A stretch of DNA of 64,000 bases from Devosia sp. XK-2 (GTDB lineage Bacteria; Pseudomonadota; Alphaproteobacteria; Rhizobiales; Devosiaceae), in contig NZ_CP146608.1 in the NCBI RefSeq assembly GCF_037113415.1, positions 1,632,501 through 1,696,500 on the forward strand. The letters are read 5' to 3'. Shown in pieces: positions 20,487 through 33,227 of this stretch (positions within the stretch are counted from its first letter, which is position 1; the number at the start of each line of letters is the position of its first letter). Below the pieces are notes generated by a model that saw nothing but the letters and a program-made list of their open reading frames with translations, was not told the origin of the DNA and ran no database searches. A program made the position numbers and the translations under genes.

Positions 20487-21995
20487 TCACTGTCCCACTC
20501 CCGCTTCACCGGCATAGCGTAGCGCTTCCTCGGCAGCGCTGAAAAGGGCGCGGGCCTTGTTCTCGCATTCGAGCTGCTCGAGTTCGGGCTGGCTGTCAGC
20601 CACGATGCCGGCGCCTGACTGCACATAAAGCTTGCCGTCCTTGACGATGCCGGTGCGCAGGACGATGCAGGTATCCATCGTGCCGTCGGCGCCGAAATAG
20701 CCGACGCAGCCGCCATAGATGCCGCGGCGCGACTTTTCGAGCTCATCGATGATTTCCATGGCCCGCACTTTGGGTGCGCCCGACACCGTGCCGGCGGGGA
20801 AGCCGGCCGAAAGCGCATCGACAAAGTCATATTGCGGGTCGAGCTCGCCAACGACGTTGGAGACGATGTGCATGACGTGGGAATAATATTCGAGGAAGAA
20901 CTTGTCGGTCACCTTGACGGTACCGATCCTGGCGACCCGGCCCACATCATTGCGCCCGAGATCGAGCAGCATCAGATGCTCGGCCAATTCCTTGGGGTCA
21001 GAGAGCAGTTCGTCCGCCAGCTCCTTGTCGCGGGCCGGAGTGGCGCCACGCTTGCGGGTGCCGGCAATGGGACGAATTGTGACTTCGCCATTTTGCACCC
21101 GTACCAGGATTTCCGGGCTCGATCCGGCAAAGGCAAAGCTGCCGAAATCAAAGAAATACATATAGGGGCTGGGATTGGTGCGTCTGAGCGCCCGGTAGAG
21201 CGCCGTCGGCGGCAGAGTAAAATCGGCCGAAAAGCGCTGGCTGAGGACGACCTGGAAGATATCGCCGGCAGTGATGTAGTCCTTGGCCCGCGCGACCATC
21301 TGCCCATATTCCTCTTTCGAGGTATTGCTGGTAACCGCGATGGACTCGAGATCGGGCAGGGCGTCCGTGGCGGGCGTCGCCCGTGTGAGACGGGCAATGG
21401 CGTCGTTGATCCGGTCTTCCGCCGCCGCCAGGGCTTGCGCGGCCGTAACCCCCTCACGCACATAGATCGGCGCGGTGAGGTAGAGCTCGTCCTTGACGGT
21501 GTCAAAAATGGCCAGCAGGGATGGGCGCATCAACACCGCTTCGGGCGTCTTGAGATCGTCCGGATTGGCGTTGGGCAGCACTTCCATATAGCGGACCATC
21601 TCATAGCCGAGATAGCCGTAAATGCCGGCCGACTGCGGCGGCAAGCCGGCCGGCATGTCGATCTGGCTTTCCGCCACGAGCTTGCGCAAGGCGTCGAGCG
21701 GCATGTCGTCCATGGGCTCGAAGGCATCGGGCGCAGTTTGGGCCAAACGGTTGATGGACGCCTTGCCGTCCTCGACCTTGAGGATGAGGTCGGGCAGGAG
21801 GCCGATCATGGAATAGCGGCCCCGCGTGGTGCCATCCTGCACGCTTTCGAGCAGGAAGGAATGAGTGCGGCCGGCCGCCAGCTTGAGATAGGTCCCGACC
21901 GGTGTTTCCAGATCCGCCACGATGCGACGCCAGACGAGCCCAGACTTTCCGGCATCGTATTGCGCGGCAAAGGTCTTGGAATAGTCGTCGCCCAT
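20487..21995 (-). CDS. trpE: Anthranilate synthase component I TrpE
   Basis: 502 aa chorismate-utilising enzyme that makes anthranilate with TrpG. The N-terminal domain has LLESVQDGTTRGRYSMIG, the feedback-inhibition region. The C-terminal chorismate-binding domain shows RPIAGTRKRG, LMLLDLGRNDVGRVA, and FPAGTVSGAPKVRAMEII. Starts 30 bp after ppiD, so it is probably co-transcribed with it. No leader peptide with Trp codons is visible in that short gap. Confidence 0.97.
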   Translation of the reverse strand: MGDDYSKTFAAQYDAGKSGLVWRRIVADLETPVGTYLKLAAGRTHSFLLESVQDGTTRGRYSMIGLLPDLILKVEDGKASINRLAQTAPDAFEPMDDMPLDALRKLVAESQIDMPAGLPPQSAGIYGYLGYEMVRYMEVLPNANPDDLKTPEAVLMRPSLLAIFDTVKDELYLTAPIYVREGVTAAQALAAAEDRINDAIARLTRATPATDALPDLESIAVTSNTSKEEYGQMVARAKDYITAGDIFQVVLSQRFSADFTLPPTALYRALRRTNPSPYMYFFDFGSFAFAGSSPEILVRVQNGEVTIRPIAGTRKRGATPARDKELADELLSDPKELAEHLMLLDLGRNDVGRVARIGTVKVTDKFFLEYYSHVMHIVSNVVGELDPQYDFVDALSAGFPAGTVSGAPKVRAMEIIDELEKSRRGIYGGCVGYFGADGTMDTCIVLRTGIVKDGKLYVQSGAGIVADSQPELEQLECENKARALFSAAEEALRYAGEAGVGQ

Positions 21996-22025
21996 TTGGT
22001 CTGGTTCCGTTGCGGGGTTGTGCCG

Positions 22026-23900
22026 TTACTGGCCGTAATTTTGTACGAGAAGCTGGTTGAGGGCCTGCTGGTTGATCCTGAGGCCGGCATCGTCGCGGAC
22101 GGCCGCAACAAATTCCGAGGTCAGGCCCGCACGGCTTTCCGCATTAAGGCTTTCCAGGGCCACCGACTCGAGCGGGGTGCTCGGCGCGGCATCGTCGACA
22201 ACCTGAAACACCACCTGTTCGCCGCTTTCATTGACGACGGCACCGGCATGATCCTGTCCGCCGGCAAAGGCGGCGGCGGCGACAGTGCTGTCGATCAATC
22301 CGTCCTCCGAGCCGAAGCGGGTAAAGGGCGCACTGAGCTGCGGGAAGGCGTTGAGCTCAAAACCGATATCGGCCAGGGCCTCGCCGGCTTCAAGCCGCGC
22401 AACGATCTCTTCGCCCTTGGCAATCAGCGCATCGTTCACCCGCTCCTGGGTAATGGCTGTCTCGACCTCGGCGCGGACTTCGTCCAGCGTCTGGTCACGC
22501 GCCGGCACGACCTCCTCGAGATCGAACCAGAGATGAGCATTGCCCGAAAGCGGAATGGCGGGGATGAGCCGGTCCTGTTCCGCTGCAAAAATCGCCTGCG
22601 CCACGCGGGAATAATCTTCCGCCGCCAAATTCGGCAGGACCGAAAGCTGCGCTCCGCCAGCGGTGACGTCTGCTTCATAGACCGGCAGGCCAAAGCGCTC
22701 GGCAATCTGCTCGATGGGCTGGAACGCCGCTCGCAGCTCTTCGATCTGGTCCAGCACATCGTTGATTTCGGTGCGCGCCTCGGCCTGGGCGAGGCGCTGG
22801 ACAATGTCATCGCGCGCTTCTTCCAGCGTCGGTTCGCGCGCCGCCTCGATCTCCACCACATGCACGGCGCGCTGGCCGCCAATGCCCTCGATAATGGCAT
22901 AGCCGTCCTCGGGCAGGGCGAAGGCTGCCTCGGCCAGCCGGGCATCGGTGATCTCGGCCTGGGTGAGTGTACCCAGGCTCGACGGCGTCAGCCCGGCATC
23001 GGCGATCAGGGTACCGAAATCGGTGCCGGCGGCAAGGCCGGCCTCGAACTGGGCCTGCAATTCAGACGTGTTCAGCGAGACCTGTTCGACTGTCCGACGC
23101 TCCGGCGTCGTCAGCGAGGCCCTGGTGGCCTCATATTCGGCCACAATGGCGTCCTCGGCGATCTCCTTGGTCGCGGCGAGCGAGGGCAGCGAGAGATCGA
23201 GCAGCTTGACCTTGCGCGTCTCGACGGTCCGGAACTCGGACTGATGCTCAGAAAGATAGGCCGCAAGCTCCTCCGCGGTGGGCGCGGCTGGCGTTTCGAC
23301 GCTGGTATCACTCAGAACGATATAGTCGATGGTTCGGGTGGCCGTGGCATAGTCGCTGATCAGCTTGCGGGCCACTTCGGGCATGTCGGTATCGGCGAAC
23401 AGCGCCGTTGTGAGCTGGTCGCGGCGGGCTTCATCGCTGCGGGCCTCGAAATATTCGGCCTCGGTCCAGCCCGCGCTCTGCAGCACCTGCGAGAACAGTG
23501 CCGGCTCAAAAGTGCCCAAAGTGCCATGGAAGGAAGGATCTTCGCGCAGCAACTCGGCCAATTTGGCCTCGGACACGCCAAGACCAAATTGTTCCGAAAG
23601 CGTGTCCAGCGCCGCCCCTTCGGACAGGCCAAGGAGGACGGCCGTGGGAATGCCCATGGCTTCGGCCTGGCTGGCAGTCGGCATCGAACCCATCTGCTGG
23701 GCGATGCGGCCGGCCTGGGCCTGATAGGCGCGCAGGAATTCGCGGGAATTGATTTCCTCATTACCGACACGGGCCACGGTATTGCTGCCCAGATCGACAA
23801 TTACATTATTGATGCCGAAGCCGGCGACACCGACAAGCAGGAACGCCCCGAGAATTTTTCCCGGCCAGGATTTTGCAAAATCACGCAAACCATCGAGCAT
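22026..23900 (-). CDS. ppiD: PpiD/SurA-type peptidyl-prolyl isomerase, membrane anchored
   Basis: 624 aa. One N-terminal membrane anchor (about residues 14-36, ILGAFLLVGVAGFGI), then a SurA_N-like chaperone region (about 40-170) and a parvulin-like rotamase region (about 245-370), then a long alphaproteobacterial C-terminal part. It would help fold proteins leaving the Sec channel on the periplasmic side. Parvulin active-site conservation is weak, as in many PpiD proteins. First gene of the trp-moa chain and divergent from tpiA. Confidence 0.88.
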   Translation of the reverse strand: MLDGLRDFAKSWPGKILGAFLLVGVAGFGINNVIVDLGSNTVARVGNEEINSREFLRAYQAQAGRIAQQMGSMPTASQAEAMGIPTAVLLGLSEGAALDTLSEQFGLGVSEAKLAELLREDPSFHGTLGTFEPALFSQVLQSAGWTEAEYFEARSDEARRDQLTTALFADTDMPEVARKLISDYATATRTIDYIVLSDTSVETPAAPTAEELAAYLSEHQSEFRTVETRKVKLLDLSLPSLAATKEIAEDAIVAEYEATRASLTTPERRTVEQVSLNTSELQAQFEAGLAAGTDFGTLIADAGLTPSSLGTLTQAEITDARLAEAAFALPEDGYAIIEGIGGQRAVHVVEIEAAREPTLEEARDDIVQRLAQAEARTEINDVLDQIEELRAAFQPIEQIAERFGLPVYEADVTAGGAQLSVLPNLAAEDYSRVAQAIFAAEQDRLIPAIPLSGNAHLWFDLEEVVPARDQTLDEVRAEVETAITQERVNDALIAKGEEIVARLEAGEALADIGFELNAFPQLSAPFTRFGSEDGLIDSTVAAAAFAGGQDHAGAVVNESGEQVVFQVVDDAAPSTPLESVALESLNAESRAGLTSEFVAAVRDDAGLRINQQALNQLLVQNYGQ

Positions 23901-24023
23901 TTGAAGCGTTCCAGTTTCGGGTCCAACCCTTTACCCTAAGGCCGGGGTGGGACTAGTAAGACAAATACGACAGCCGGGGTTAGGGCAAAGCCCTCTCCGG
24001 CGCAAGAGGCAGGAGTAGCAAGA

Positions 24024-24779
24024 TTGTCGACCATTTCACCGCTGATCGCCGGAAACTGGAAGATGAATGGGCTCACCCATTCTCTGGATGAGCTGAGCGA
24101 GCTTGCCCGTCTCCTGACCACCGGAGAGGCGCCGCGCGCCCTTGTGGTGGTATGCCCACCCGCAACGCTGCTGGCTGCAGTGGCCGCCCAAGGGGCGTCC
24201 AGCGGCATCATTGCCGGTGGGCAGGATTGCCACCAGGAATCCCACGGCGCCCATACCGGCGATATTTCCGCCAGCATGCTGGCCGATGCCGGCGCGCAAT
24301 ATGTGATTGTCGGTCATTCCGAGCGCCGGTCAAATCATGGCGAAACCAATGAGGTGGTACGGGCCAAGGCCGAGGCGGCCATCGGCTCGGGGCTCAAACC
24401 CATTATTTGTGTCGGGGAGACCGAGGCGCAGCGCGACGCGGCCGAAGCAGAATCAGTGGTTTCCGCCCAATTGGCTGCCTCCATCCCCGACGCGGCCGAA
24501 CAGCACGAAGTCGTGGTGGCCTATGAGCCGGTCTGGGCCATCGGCACCGGGCGGACGCCGACCCTGGATGAGATAGAAGAAATGCATAATGCCATCCGCG
24601 CCCGGCTGGTGGATCGCTTCGGCCTCAGCAAGGGCGAAAGCATCCGTATTCTTTATGGCGGTTCGCTCAAGCCGCAGAACGCCCGCGAAATTCTGGGCGT
24701 CGGCAATGTCAATGGCGGGCTCGTCGGTGGCGCAAGCCTCTTGGCAAAGGACTTCTATACGATTATCTCCGCCGTATAG
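24024..24779 (+). CDS. tpiA: Triosephosphate isomerase
   Basis: 251 aa. Catalytic residues N11, K13 (AGNWKMNG), H98 (VIVGHSERR) and E168 (VAYEPVWAIGTG) are all in place. The start is TTG, supported by AGGAG 8 nt upstream and by the family N-terminus; no ATG would retain the NWKMN motif. Followed by secG, the common alphaproteobacterial order tpiA-secG-pyrG. Confidence 0.97.
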   Translation: MSTISPLIAGNWKMNGLTHSLDELSELARLLTTGEAPRALVVVCPPATLLAAVAAQGASSGIIAGGQDCHQESHGAHTGDISASMLADAGAQYVIVGHSERRSNHGETNEVVRAKAEAAIGSGLKPIICVGETEAQRDAAEAESVVSAQLAASIPDAAEQHEVVVAYEPVWAIGTGRTPTLDEIEEMHNAIRARLVDRFGLSKGESIRILYGGSLKPQNAREILGVGNVNGGLVGGASLLAKDFYTIISAV

Positions 24780-24923
24780 AGCAACCGGGCGGCAATCCGC
24801 TTGCGGCGAAAAAGCGCTGCAAGCGGCTGGCATTTGGCGTTCGGGGGGTGTATGACCCCGCATCCTTTCCAACCCGGGCGGGCCATATTGGCACGTCCGG
24901 ACTGACGTAAAGACAAGAGATTC

Positions 24924-25415
24924 ATGGCCAACGTACTGCTCGTCGCCTATTTGCTGATCGTGCTGGCGCTGATTGTCGTCATCCTGATCCAGCGCTCCGA
25001 AGGGGGCGCGCTTGGCATCGGTGGGGGCGGTGGCGGCGGCATGATGACGGCGCGGGGCTCGGCCAATCTGCTGACGCGAACCACGGCAATCCTGGCAGCG
25101 CTGTTTTTTGCCTCGGCAATCGGCCTGACCATTCTCAACGAGCTTGATCGTGGCACGTCCAGCATTCTGGACAATGCGGCATCGGGCGTTGATGGCGAGC
25201 AGCCCAGTACGGTTCTGGACGCGCTGAATGCCCTGCAGGGCGACGACACGTCCGACTTGCCATTGCCGGCGGATACGACTGACGCCCCGGCCACCTCGAC
25301 CGACACTTCGGCGCCGTCCGACGCGTCCCAGAGTGACCTCCCGGTTCCCCAGACGACGGAAACCGAACCGGCCACGCCGCAGAACGAAACGCCCGCAGTG
25401 CCTGCGGGCAACTGA
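24924..25415 (+). CDS. secG: Protein translocase subunit SecG
   Basis: 163 aa. The first 80 residues hold the SecG core: a first membrane helix, the QRSEGGALGIGGGG loop, and a second helix after NLLTRTTAILAA. The remaining about 80 residues are an acidic, Pro/Thr/Asp-rich tail with no obvious fold, typical of long alphaproteobacterial SecG. It is an inner-membrane part of the SecYEG channel. Followed by a strong terminator. Confidence 0.93.
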   Translation: MANVLLVAYLLIVLALIVVILIQRSEGGALGIGGGGGGGMMTARGSANLLTRTTAILAALFFASAIGLTILNELDRGTSSILDNAASGVDGEQPSTVLDALNALQGDDTSDLPLPADTTDAPATSTDTSAPSDASQSDLPVPQTTETEPATPQNETPAVPAGN

Positions 25416-25440
25416 TCCGCCGCAAGGCGTCCGTGAAAAA

Positions 25441-25472
25441 AGGGGATGGCGACATCCCCTTCTTTCTTTTTG
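25441..25472 (+). terminator. Rho-independent terminator after secG
   Basis: AGGGGATG and CATCCCCT pair as an 8-bp stem around GCGA, followed by TCTTTCTTTTTG. Preceded by an A-run, so it may also act in reverse. It separates tpiA-secG from pyrG. Confidence 0.9.
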
Positions 25473-25522
25473 TGTAGAGCGGAATTCCGCTCTGCGAATC
25501 AAGTTTGATGTGCTTATGGTGA

Positions 25523-27157
<1,635 letters not shown>

Positions 27158-27184
27158 TGCGATGAGGGTCAGAGCGAGCATTCG

Positions 27185-27679
27185 ATGACTGGTCCGCTGA
27201 TCCTCTCCACCAACAGGCCGGGCCTGCTGCTGAGGCGCCTGACCCCTGACGATGCTTTTGCCGTCTACGAACTGGTACAGAAGAATCGCTCGCATCTGAC
27301 GGCCCACGGTGACTTTGCCGAACTGGTCGTTGCGCAAACAGATGCTTTGTCGGAAGAGTTTGCGCTGTCGCCAGAGCGGCATTGGCGCTTTGGGGTGCTC
27401 CTTGAAGACGTCCTCATCGGTCGCGCCGATCTGGTTGGCGTCCAACCAGCTAAATATAGCATCGGCTATTGGCTGTCCGAAGCTGTGATCGGGCGAGGTC
27501 TGGCGACGTTCGCGGTCGGACGGTTGCTACGGTTCGCCTTTGATGAGATGCGCGCCACAGACGTTTTTGCAGGCGTAAGCCATGGCAATGAGCGGAGCGC
27601 GGCGCTACTGTTGCGCCTCGGCTTTAAAAGCGTCGAAAGGTTCGAAACCTACACACGGTTTCATCGCCAAGCTGGTTAG
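27185..27679 (+). CDS. GNAT-family N-acetyltransferase (RimJ/RimL type)
   Basis: 164 aa. The order LLLRRLTPDDAFAVYELV ... YSIGYWLSEAVIGRGLATFAV ... GVSHGNERSAALLLRLGFKSV matches GNAT motifs, with the acetyl-CoA pyrophosphate loop around GRGLATFA and the Asn-rich motif B end. RimJ/RimL-type members acetylate protein N-termini or small amines. Target unknown. It lies 27 bp after pyrG. Confidence 0.85.
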   Translation: MTGPLILSTNRPGLLLRRLTPDDAFAVYELVQKNRSHLTAHGDFAELVVAQTDALSEEFALSPERHWRFGVLLEDVLIGRADLVGVQPAKYSIGYWLSEAVIGRGLATFAVGRLLRFAFDEMRATDVFAGVSHGNERSAALLLRLGFKSVERFETYTRFHRQAG

Positions 27680-27722
27680 GCCGATCGGGAACACAGCAAG
27701 CCAAGCACAGGCACTGACGATA

Positions 27723-27899
27723 ATGGCCGAAATTCTCTCCCTCTCCAAAGCACGCAAGGCCAAGGCCCGCACCGAAAAGGAAGCGGCAGCCGAGGCCAAC
27801 CGCATCAAGTTCGGGCGTACCAAGGCTGAAAAGCTCAAGGATGCAGGCGAAAAGGCCCGTGCCGAAAAGCATATCGAGGGGCATAGGCGGGACGAGTAG
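27723..27899 (+). CDS. DUF4169 small basic protein
   Basis: 58 aa, highly charged and predicted helical. The sequence MAEILSLSKARKAKARTEKE followed by FGRTKAEK and a GHRRDE ending is the DUF4169 pattern, a conserved alphaproteobacterial family of unknown function often found next to a ribbon-helix-helix protein or fumarase. The start ATG is taken from the family; a longer frame upstream lies over the GNAT gene. Confidence 0.85.
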   Translation: MAEILSLSKARKAKARTEKEAAAEANRIKFGRTKAEKLKDAGEKARAEKHIEGHRRDE

Positions 27900-27946
27900 G
27901 TGACACCTTCTCTCTTTGCTCGCGATATCAGGAACATCACCGGGCC

Positions 27947-28019
27947 GCCCTCGGGCATGACCCGAGGGCCTTCGTCGGCTATCTGTTTGTTGCGGCAGGC
28001 CCTCGGATCAAGTCCGAGG
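27947..28019. repeat. Pair of short intergenic palindromes
   Basis: Two hairpins: GCCCTCGGG/CCCGAGGGC (27947-27955 and 27961-27969) and CCTCGGA/TCCGAGG (28001-28007 and 28013-28019), each with a 5-nt loop. The 'tcggatcaagtccga' core resembles a REP-like repeat common in alphaproteobacterial intergenic DNA. It lies between convergent genes, so it may double as a terminator. Confidence 0.7.
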
Positions 28020-28047
28020 ACGCCATGTATCTGTGGCGATGGCTAGC

Positions 28048-28479
28048 CTACCAATTCACCTGGCAGACCTTGCCATCCGGCCCGAACTGCATGCTGTTAT
28101 CGGTATATTGGAAAATCTCGAGCTTCACCCCGCTGGGGTCCGCCATCCAGGCCTGCCAGGTGCCGTCGACACCCAGCTTCTTGTCGGTGATGTCTACACC
28201 CTGATCACGCACATGGGTGATAAGACCATCAAGGTCCTCGGTCTCGAGGCAGATGTGATTGATCTGGTCGGTCTCGGCAAAACGGGACTCGCCCTTTTTG
28301 AACACTTCAATGAAGGTCCGGCCGCCGAAATCGAGATAGAAGCCGATCTTGTCGTCTCCGCGCATGAAGATGAATTTGGGCGGCACGCCCAGCACCTCGC
28401 GGTAGAAAGTTTCCACAGCGTCGAGATCGCGGGCAAAAATGCAGGTATGCGCCACCTGCCTGACGAGGGGTTGGGACAC
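28048..28479 (-). CDS. VOC-superfamily (glyoxalase/dioxygenase-like) protein
   Basis: 143 aa from a GTG start preceded by GGAGAGAATA. It shows the two beta-alpha-beta-beta-beta modules of the vicinal-oxygen-chelate fold: VAHTCIFARDLDAVETFYREVLG, then NHICLETEDLDGLITHVRDQG and AWMADPSGVKLEIFQY. Metal ligands expected are the histidines of the first and second module and the glutamate of KLEIFQ. Substrate unknown. Divergent from an NAD-dependent epimerase with a strong palindrome between them, suggesting shared control. Confidence 0.83.
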   Translation of the reverse strand: MSQPLVRQVAHTCIFARDLDAVETFYREVLGVPPKFIFMRGDDKIGFYLDFGGRTFIEVFKKGESRFAETDQINHICLETEDLDGLITHVRDQGVDITDKKLGVDGTWQAWMADPSGVKLEIFQYTDNSMQFGPDGKVCQVNW

Positions 28480-28498
28480 TATTCTCTCCTCCGGAATA

Positions 28499-28518
28499 TG
28501 CGAACTGGACAGTTCGCA
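28499..28518. promoter_or_regulatory. Perfect 20-bp palindrome in the divergent VOC/epimerase promoter
   Basis: TGCGAACTG-GA-CAGTTCGCA: two perfect 9-bp arms with a 2-nt spacer, centred between the two divergent starts (20 bp from the VOC start, 51 bp from the epimerase start). It has no T-run and is too regular for chance, so an operator for a dimeric repressor is the best reading. The regulator is not encoded nearby. Confidence 0.7.
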
Positions 28519-28569
28519 CTGACATGTTAGGACAAGTGCGACGTTCAGGCCAGACCGGGAGGGTCAAAT

Positions 28570-30904
<2,335 letters not shown>

Positions 30905-30929
30905 TCAGCAACGACAGTTCCACGAGACC

Positions 30930-30955
30930 GGCCGGGCCAAGTGCCCGGCCTTTTT
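30930..30955 (+). terminator. Rho-independent terminator after eno
   Basis: GGCCGGGC and GCCCGGCC pair around CAAGT and are followed by TTTTT. A textbook intrinsic terminator 25 nt after the eno stop. Confidence 0.93.
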
Positions 30956-31022
30956 CTATTTCTGCGCCCAAATATTAGGCATAGGCTGATCGTGCCGAAT
31001 CAACATTTGGGGGACTTTGGGC

Positions 31023-31709
31023 ATGATGAAGCGTCTATCTGCCGAAGCTTTTGGTACTTTCTGGCTGGTCTTTGGCGGCTGCGGCTCAGCCGTGCTGGCG
31101 GCTGGTATTCCCGATCTGGGCATTGGCTATCTGGGCGTCGCCCTGGCCTTCGGCCTGACGGTGCTGACCATGGCCTATGCCGTGGGGCATATCTCGGGCG
31201 GGCATTTCAACCCGGCCGTTACACTGGGTTTGGCCATTGCGGGTCGTGTTGAATACAAGGACCTGCTGCCCTATTGGGTCGCCCAGCTCATTGGCGGTGC
31301 GCTTGGCGCGGCGGTTCTGTTCGTCATCGCCTCGGGCATGCCGGGCTTTGAGGCGGGTGGCTTCGCATCCAACGGCTATGATACGCTCTCGCCGCACGGC
31401 TACAGCCTCGTTTCGGTGCTGCTTGCCGAGGTGGTGCTGACCGGCTTTTTCCTGATGATCATTCTGGGCTCCACCCATGGCAATGCACCGGTCGGCTTCG
31501 CGCCAATCGCCATCGGCTTGGGCCTGACGCTGATCCACCTGATCTCGATCCCGGTCAGCAATACCTCGGTCAATCCAGCGCGCTCGATTGCGGCCGCCAT
31601 TTTTGCCCAGAACGGGGCCTTGGGCCAGGTGTGGCTCTTCATTGTCGCGCCATTGGCCGGCGCGGCTCTGGGGGCGCTCATCTGGAAGGCTCTGCTCGAG
31701 CGGGACTGA
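31023..31709 (+). CDS. aqpZ: Aquaporin Z
   Basis: 228 aa, six predicted membrane helices and two half-helices with the NPA boxes HFNPAVT and VNPARS. The selectivity-filter residues of water-selective AqpZ are visible: Phe in helix 2 (AFGLTVL), His in helix 5 (LIHLISIPV), Thr before the second NPA (SNTSVNPAR) and Arg after it. It would pass water across the inner membrane. GGGGG lies about 9 nt upstream of the chosen ATG; ATG at 31026 is equally possible. Confidence 0.95.
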   Translation: MMKRLSAEAFGTFWLVFGGCGSAVLAAGIPDLGIGYLGVALAFGLTVLTMAYAVGHISGGHFNPAVTLGLAIAGRVEYKDLLPYWVAQLIGGALGAAVLFVIASGMPGFEAGGFASNGYDTLSPHGYSLVSVLLAEVVLTGFFLMIILGSTHGNAPVGFAPIAIGLGLTLIHLISIPVSNTSVNPARSIAAAIFAQNGALGQVWLFIVAPLAGAALGALIWKALLERD

Positions 31710-31721
31710 TCGGTTCGCTTC

Positions 31722-31746
31722 GGATTCCGGCTCAATGCCGGGATCC
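31722..31746. repeat. Short palindromic repeat between aqpZ and amn
   Basis: GGATTCCGGC and GCCGGGATCC pair with one mismatch around TCAAT. Located between convergent genes. A similar GGATTCCGGC string (reverse strand) occurs near 40172-40181, upstream of metH, so this may be a dispersed repeat as well as a terminator. Confidence 0.55.
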
Positions 31747-31751
31747 GGCCT

Positions 31752-33227
31752 CTACTGGAACGCCGTCTCGGCAAAGCTCCTGAGCTTGCGCGAATGCAGC
31801 CGTTCCGCCGGCTGATCCCGCAGGATTTCCATCGCCCGAAGCCCGATCTGCAGGTGCCGATTGACCTGGGTGCGATAGAAGTCCGACGCCATGCCCGGCA
31901 GCTTCAGCTCACCATGCAGGGGTTTGTCTGAGACGCATAGCAACGTCCCATAGGGCACGCGGAAGCGGAAACCATTGGCAGCAATGGTCGCGCTCTCCAT
32001 ATCCAGTGCGACAGCACGCGACTGGCTGAGGCGCCGCGTGATCTCCACTTGGTCACGAAGCTCCCAATTGCGGTTGTCGAAGGTGGCGACCGTGCCGGTG
32101 CGCATGATCTTCTTGGTTTCCAGTCCCTCGGTCTGGGTGATCTCTTCCACCGCCTGCTCAAGCGCCACTTGCACCTCGGCGAGCGCCGGAATGGGCACGG
32201 AGAGCGGCAGGTCGGCATCGAGCACATGGTCCTCGCGCACATAGGCATGGGCGAGCACGTAGTCGCCCAGTTCCTGGCTGTTCCTGAGGCCCGCACAATG
32301 GCCCAGCATGATCCAGGCATGCGGCCTAAGCACCGCGATATGATCGGTAATCGTCTTGGCGTTGGAAGGTCCCACGCCGATATTGATCATGGTAATGCCA
32401 CGGCCCCGGTCGCCCACCAGGTGATAGGCCGGCATTTGCGGCGTGCGCGGCGGCGGATTGCCGGTGACCCCGCCGCCGGTCAGCATATTGTCGGTCGCGA
32501 CATTGCCCGGCTCGATAAAGCGCTGATAATGCGGATGCTTTTCGGCCATCCAGCCCTTCGCCAGCCGGCAGAACTCATCGATATAGAACTGATAGTTCGT
32601 GAAGATCACGAAGTTCTGGAAATGCTCGGCATCGGTGCCGGTGTAATGGGCCAGCCGGAACAGCGAATAATCGACGCGCGGCGCGGTAAAAGCCGAAAGC
32701 GGATAGGGCCCGCCACGCGGCGGCACATAGGTGCCATTGGCAATCTCGTCGTCGGTATTGCCCAGGTCCGGCGCGTCGAACAGGTCGCGCAGCGGCACAT
32801 CCATGGCATTGATCGCCTTGCCATCGAGATGGTCATGTGGTCCCAGCGCGAAATGCAGCGGAATGGGCGTATCGGACTCGCCCACCTCGATCACGCCGCC
32901 ATGATTTTTGAGAATGACCGCGAACTGCTCCTGCAGATAACCCTTGAACAGGTCCGGCGCGGTCACCGTGGTGCGGTAAATACCAGGCGTATGCAGATAG
33001 CCATAGGGCAGGGTGCTCTCGTGCTTGGAATAGCTGGTGGAGCGCACCTCGACCTGCGGATAGCAGGCACGGACGCGACCGGAGGGCACAGTGCCCTGGG
33101 TCAGCGCGTCCAGATGTCCCCGGATGAAATCGCAATTGCGATGATAGATATGCGCGATATGCGCCCAGGCCGCTTCCGGATCGGTGAACGATTGCGTTGC
33201 AAGGCGCGGCGGGCTGAGTGTCGTCAT
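31752..33227 (-). CDS. amn: AMP nucleosidase
   Basis: 491 aa. It cleaves AMP to adenine and ribose-5-phosphate. The N-terminal AMP-nucleosidase-specific domain (about 1-180) is followed by a purine nucleoside phosphorylase-like domain containing MINIGVGPSNAKTITDH, MLGHCAGLRNSQ and VALDMESATIAANGFRF. The ATG (MTTLSPPRLA) is preceded by AAGGGACAG; an upstream in-frame extension to 33395 lacks family character. Convergent with aqpZ. Confidence 0.95.
   Translation of the reverse strand: MTTLSPPRLATQSFTDPEAAWAHIAHIYHRNCDFIRGHLDALTQGTVPSGRVRACYPQVEVRSTSYSKHESTLPYGYLHTPGIYRTTVTAPDLFKGYLQEQFAVILKNHGGVIEVGESDTPIPLHFALGPHDHLDGKAINAMDVPLRDLFDAPDLGNTDDEIANGTYVPPRGGPYPLSAFTAPRVDYSLFRLAHYTGTDAEHFQNFVIFTNYQFYIDEFCRLAKGWMAEKHPHYQRFIEPGNVATDNMLTGGGVTGNPPPRTPQMPAYHLVGDRGRGITMINIGVGPSNAKTITDHIAVLRPHAWIMLGHCAGLRNSQELGDYVLAHAYVREDHVLDADLPLSVPIPALAEVQVALEQAVEEITQTEGLETKKIMRTGTVATFDNRNWELRDQVEITRRLSQSRAVALDMESATIAANGFRFRVPYGTLLCVSDKPLHGELKLPGMASDFYRTQVNRHLQIGLRAMEILRDQPAERLHSRKLRSFAETAFQ

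Noticed and set aside
20832-23939. Very long plus-strand open frame (1035 codons) opposite trpE and ppiD
   Set aside because: It is an antisense shadow of two well-supported genes in GC-rich DNA; composition is rich in Arg, Gly, His and Gln, and no domain is recognisable.
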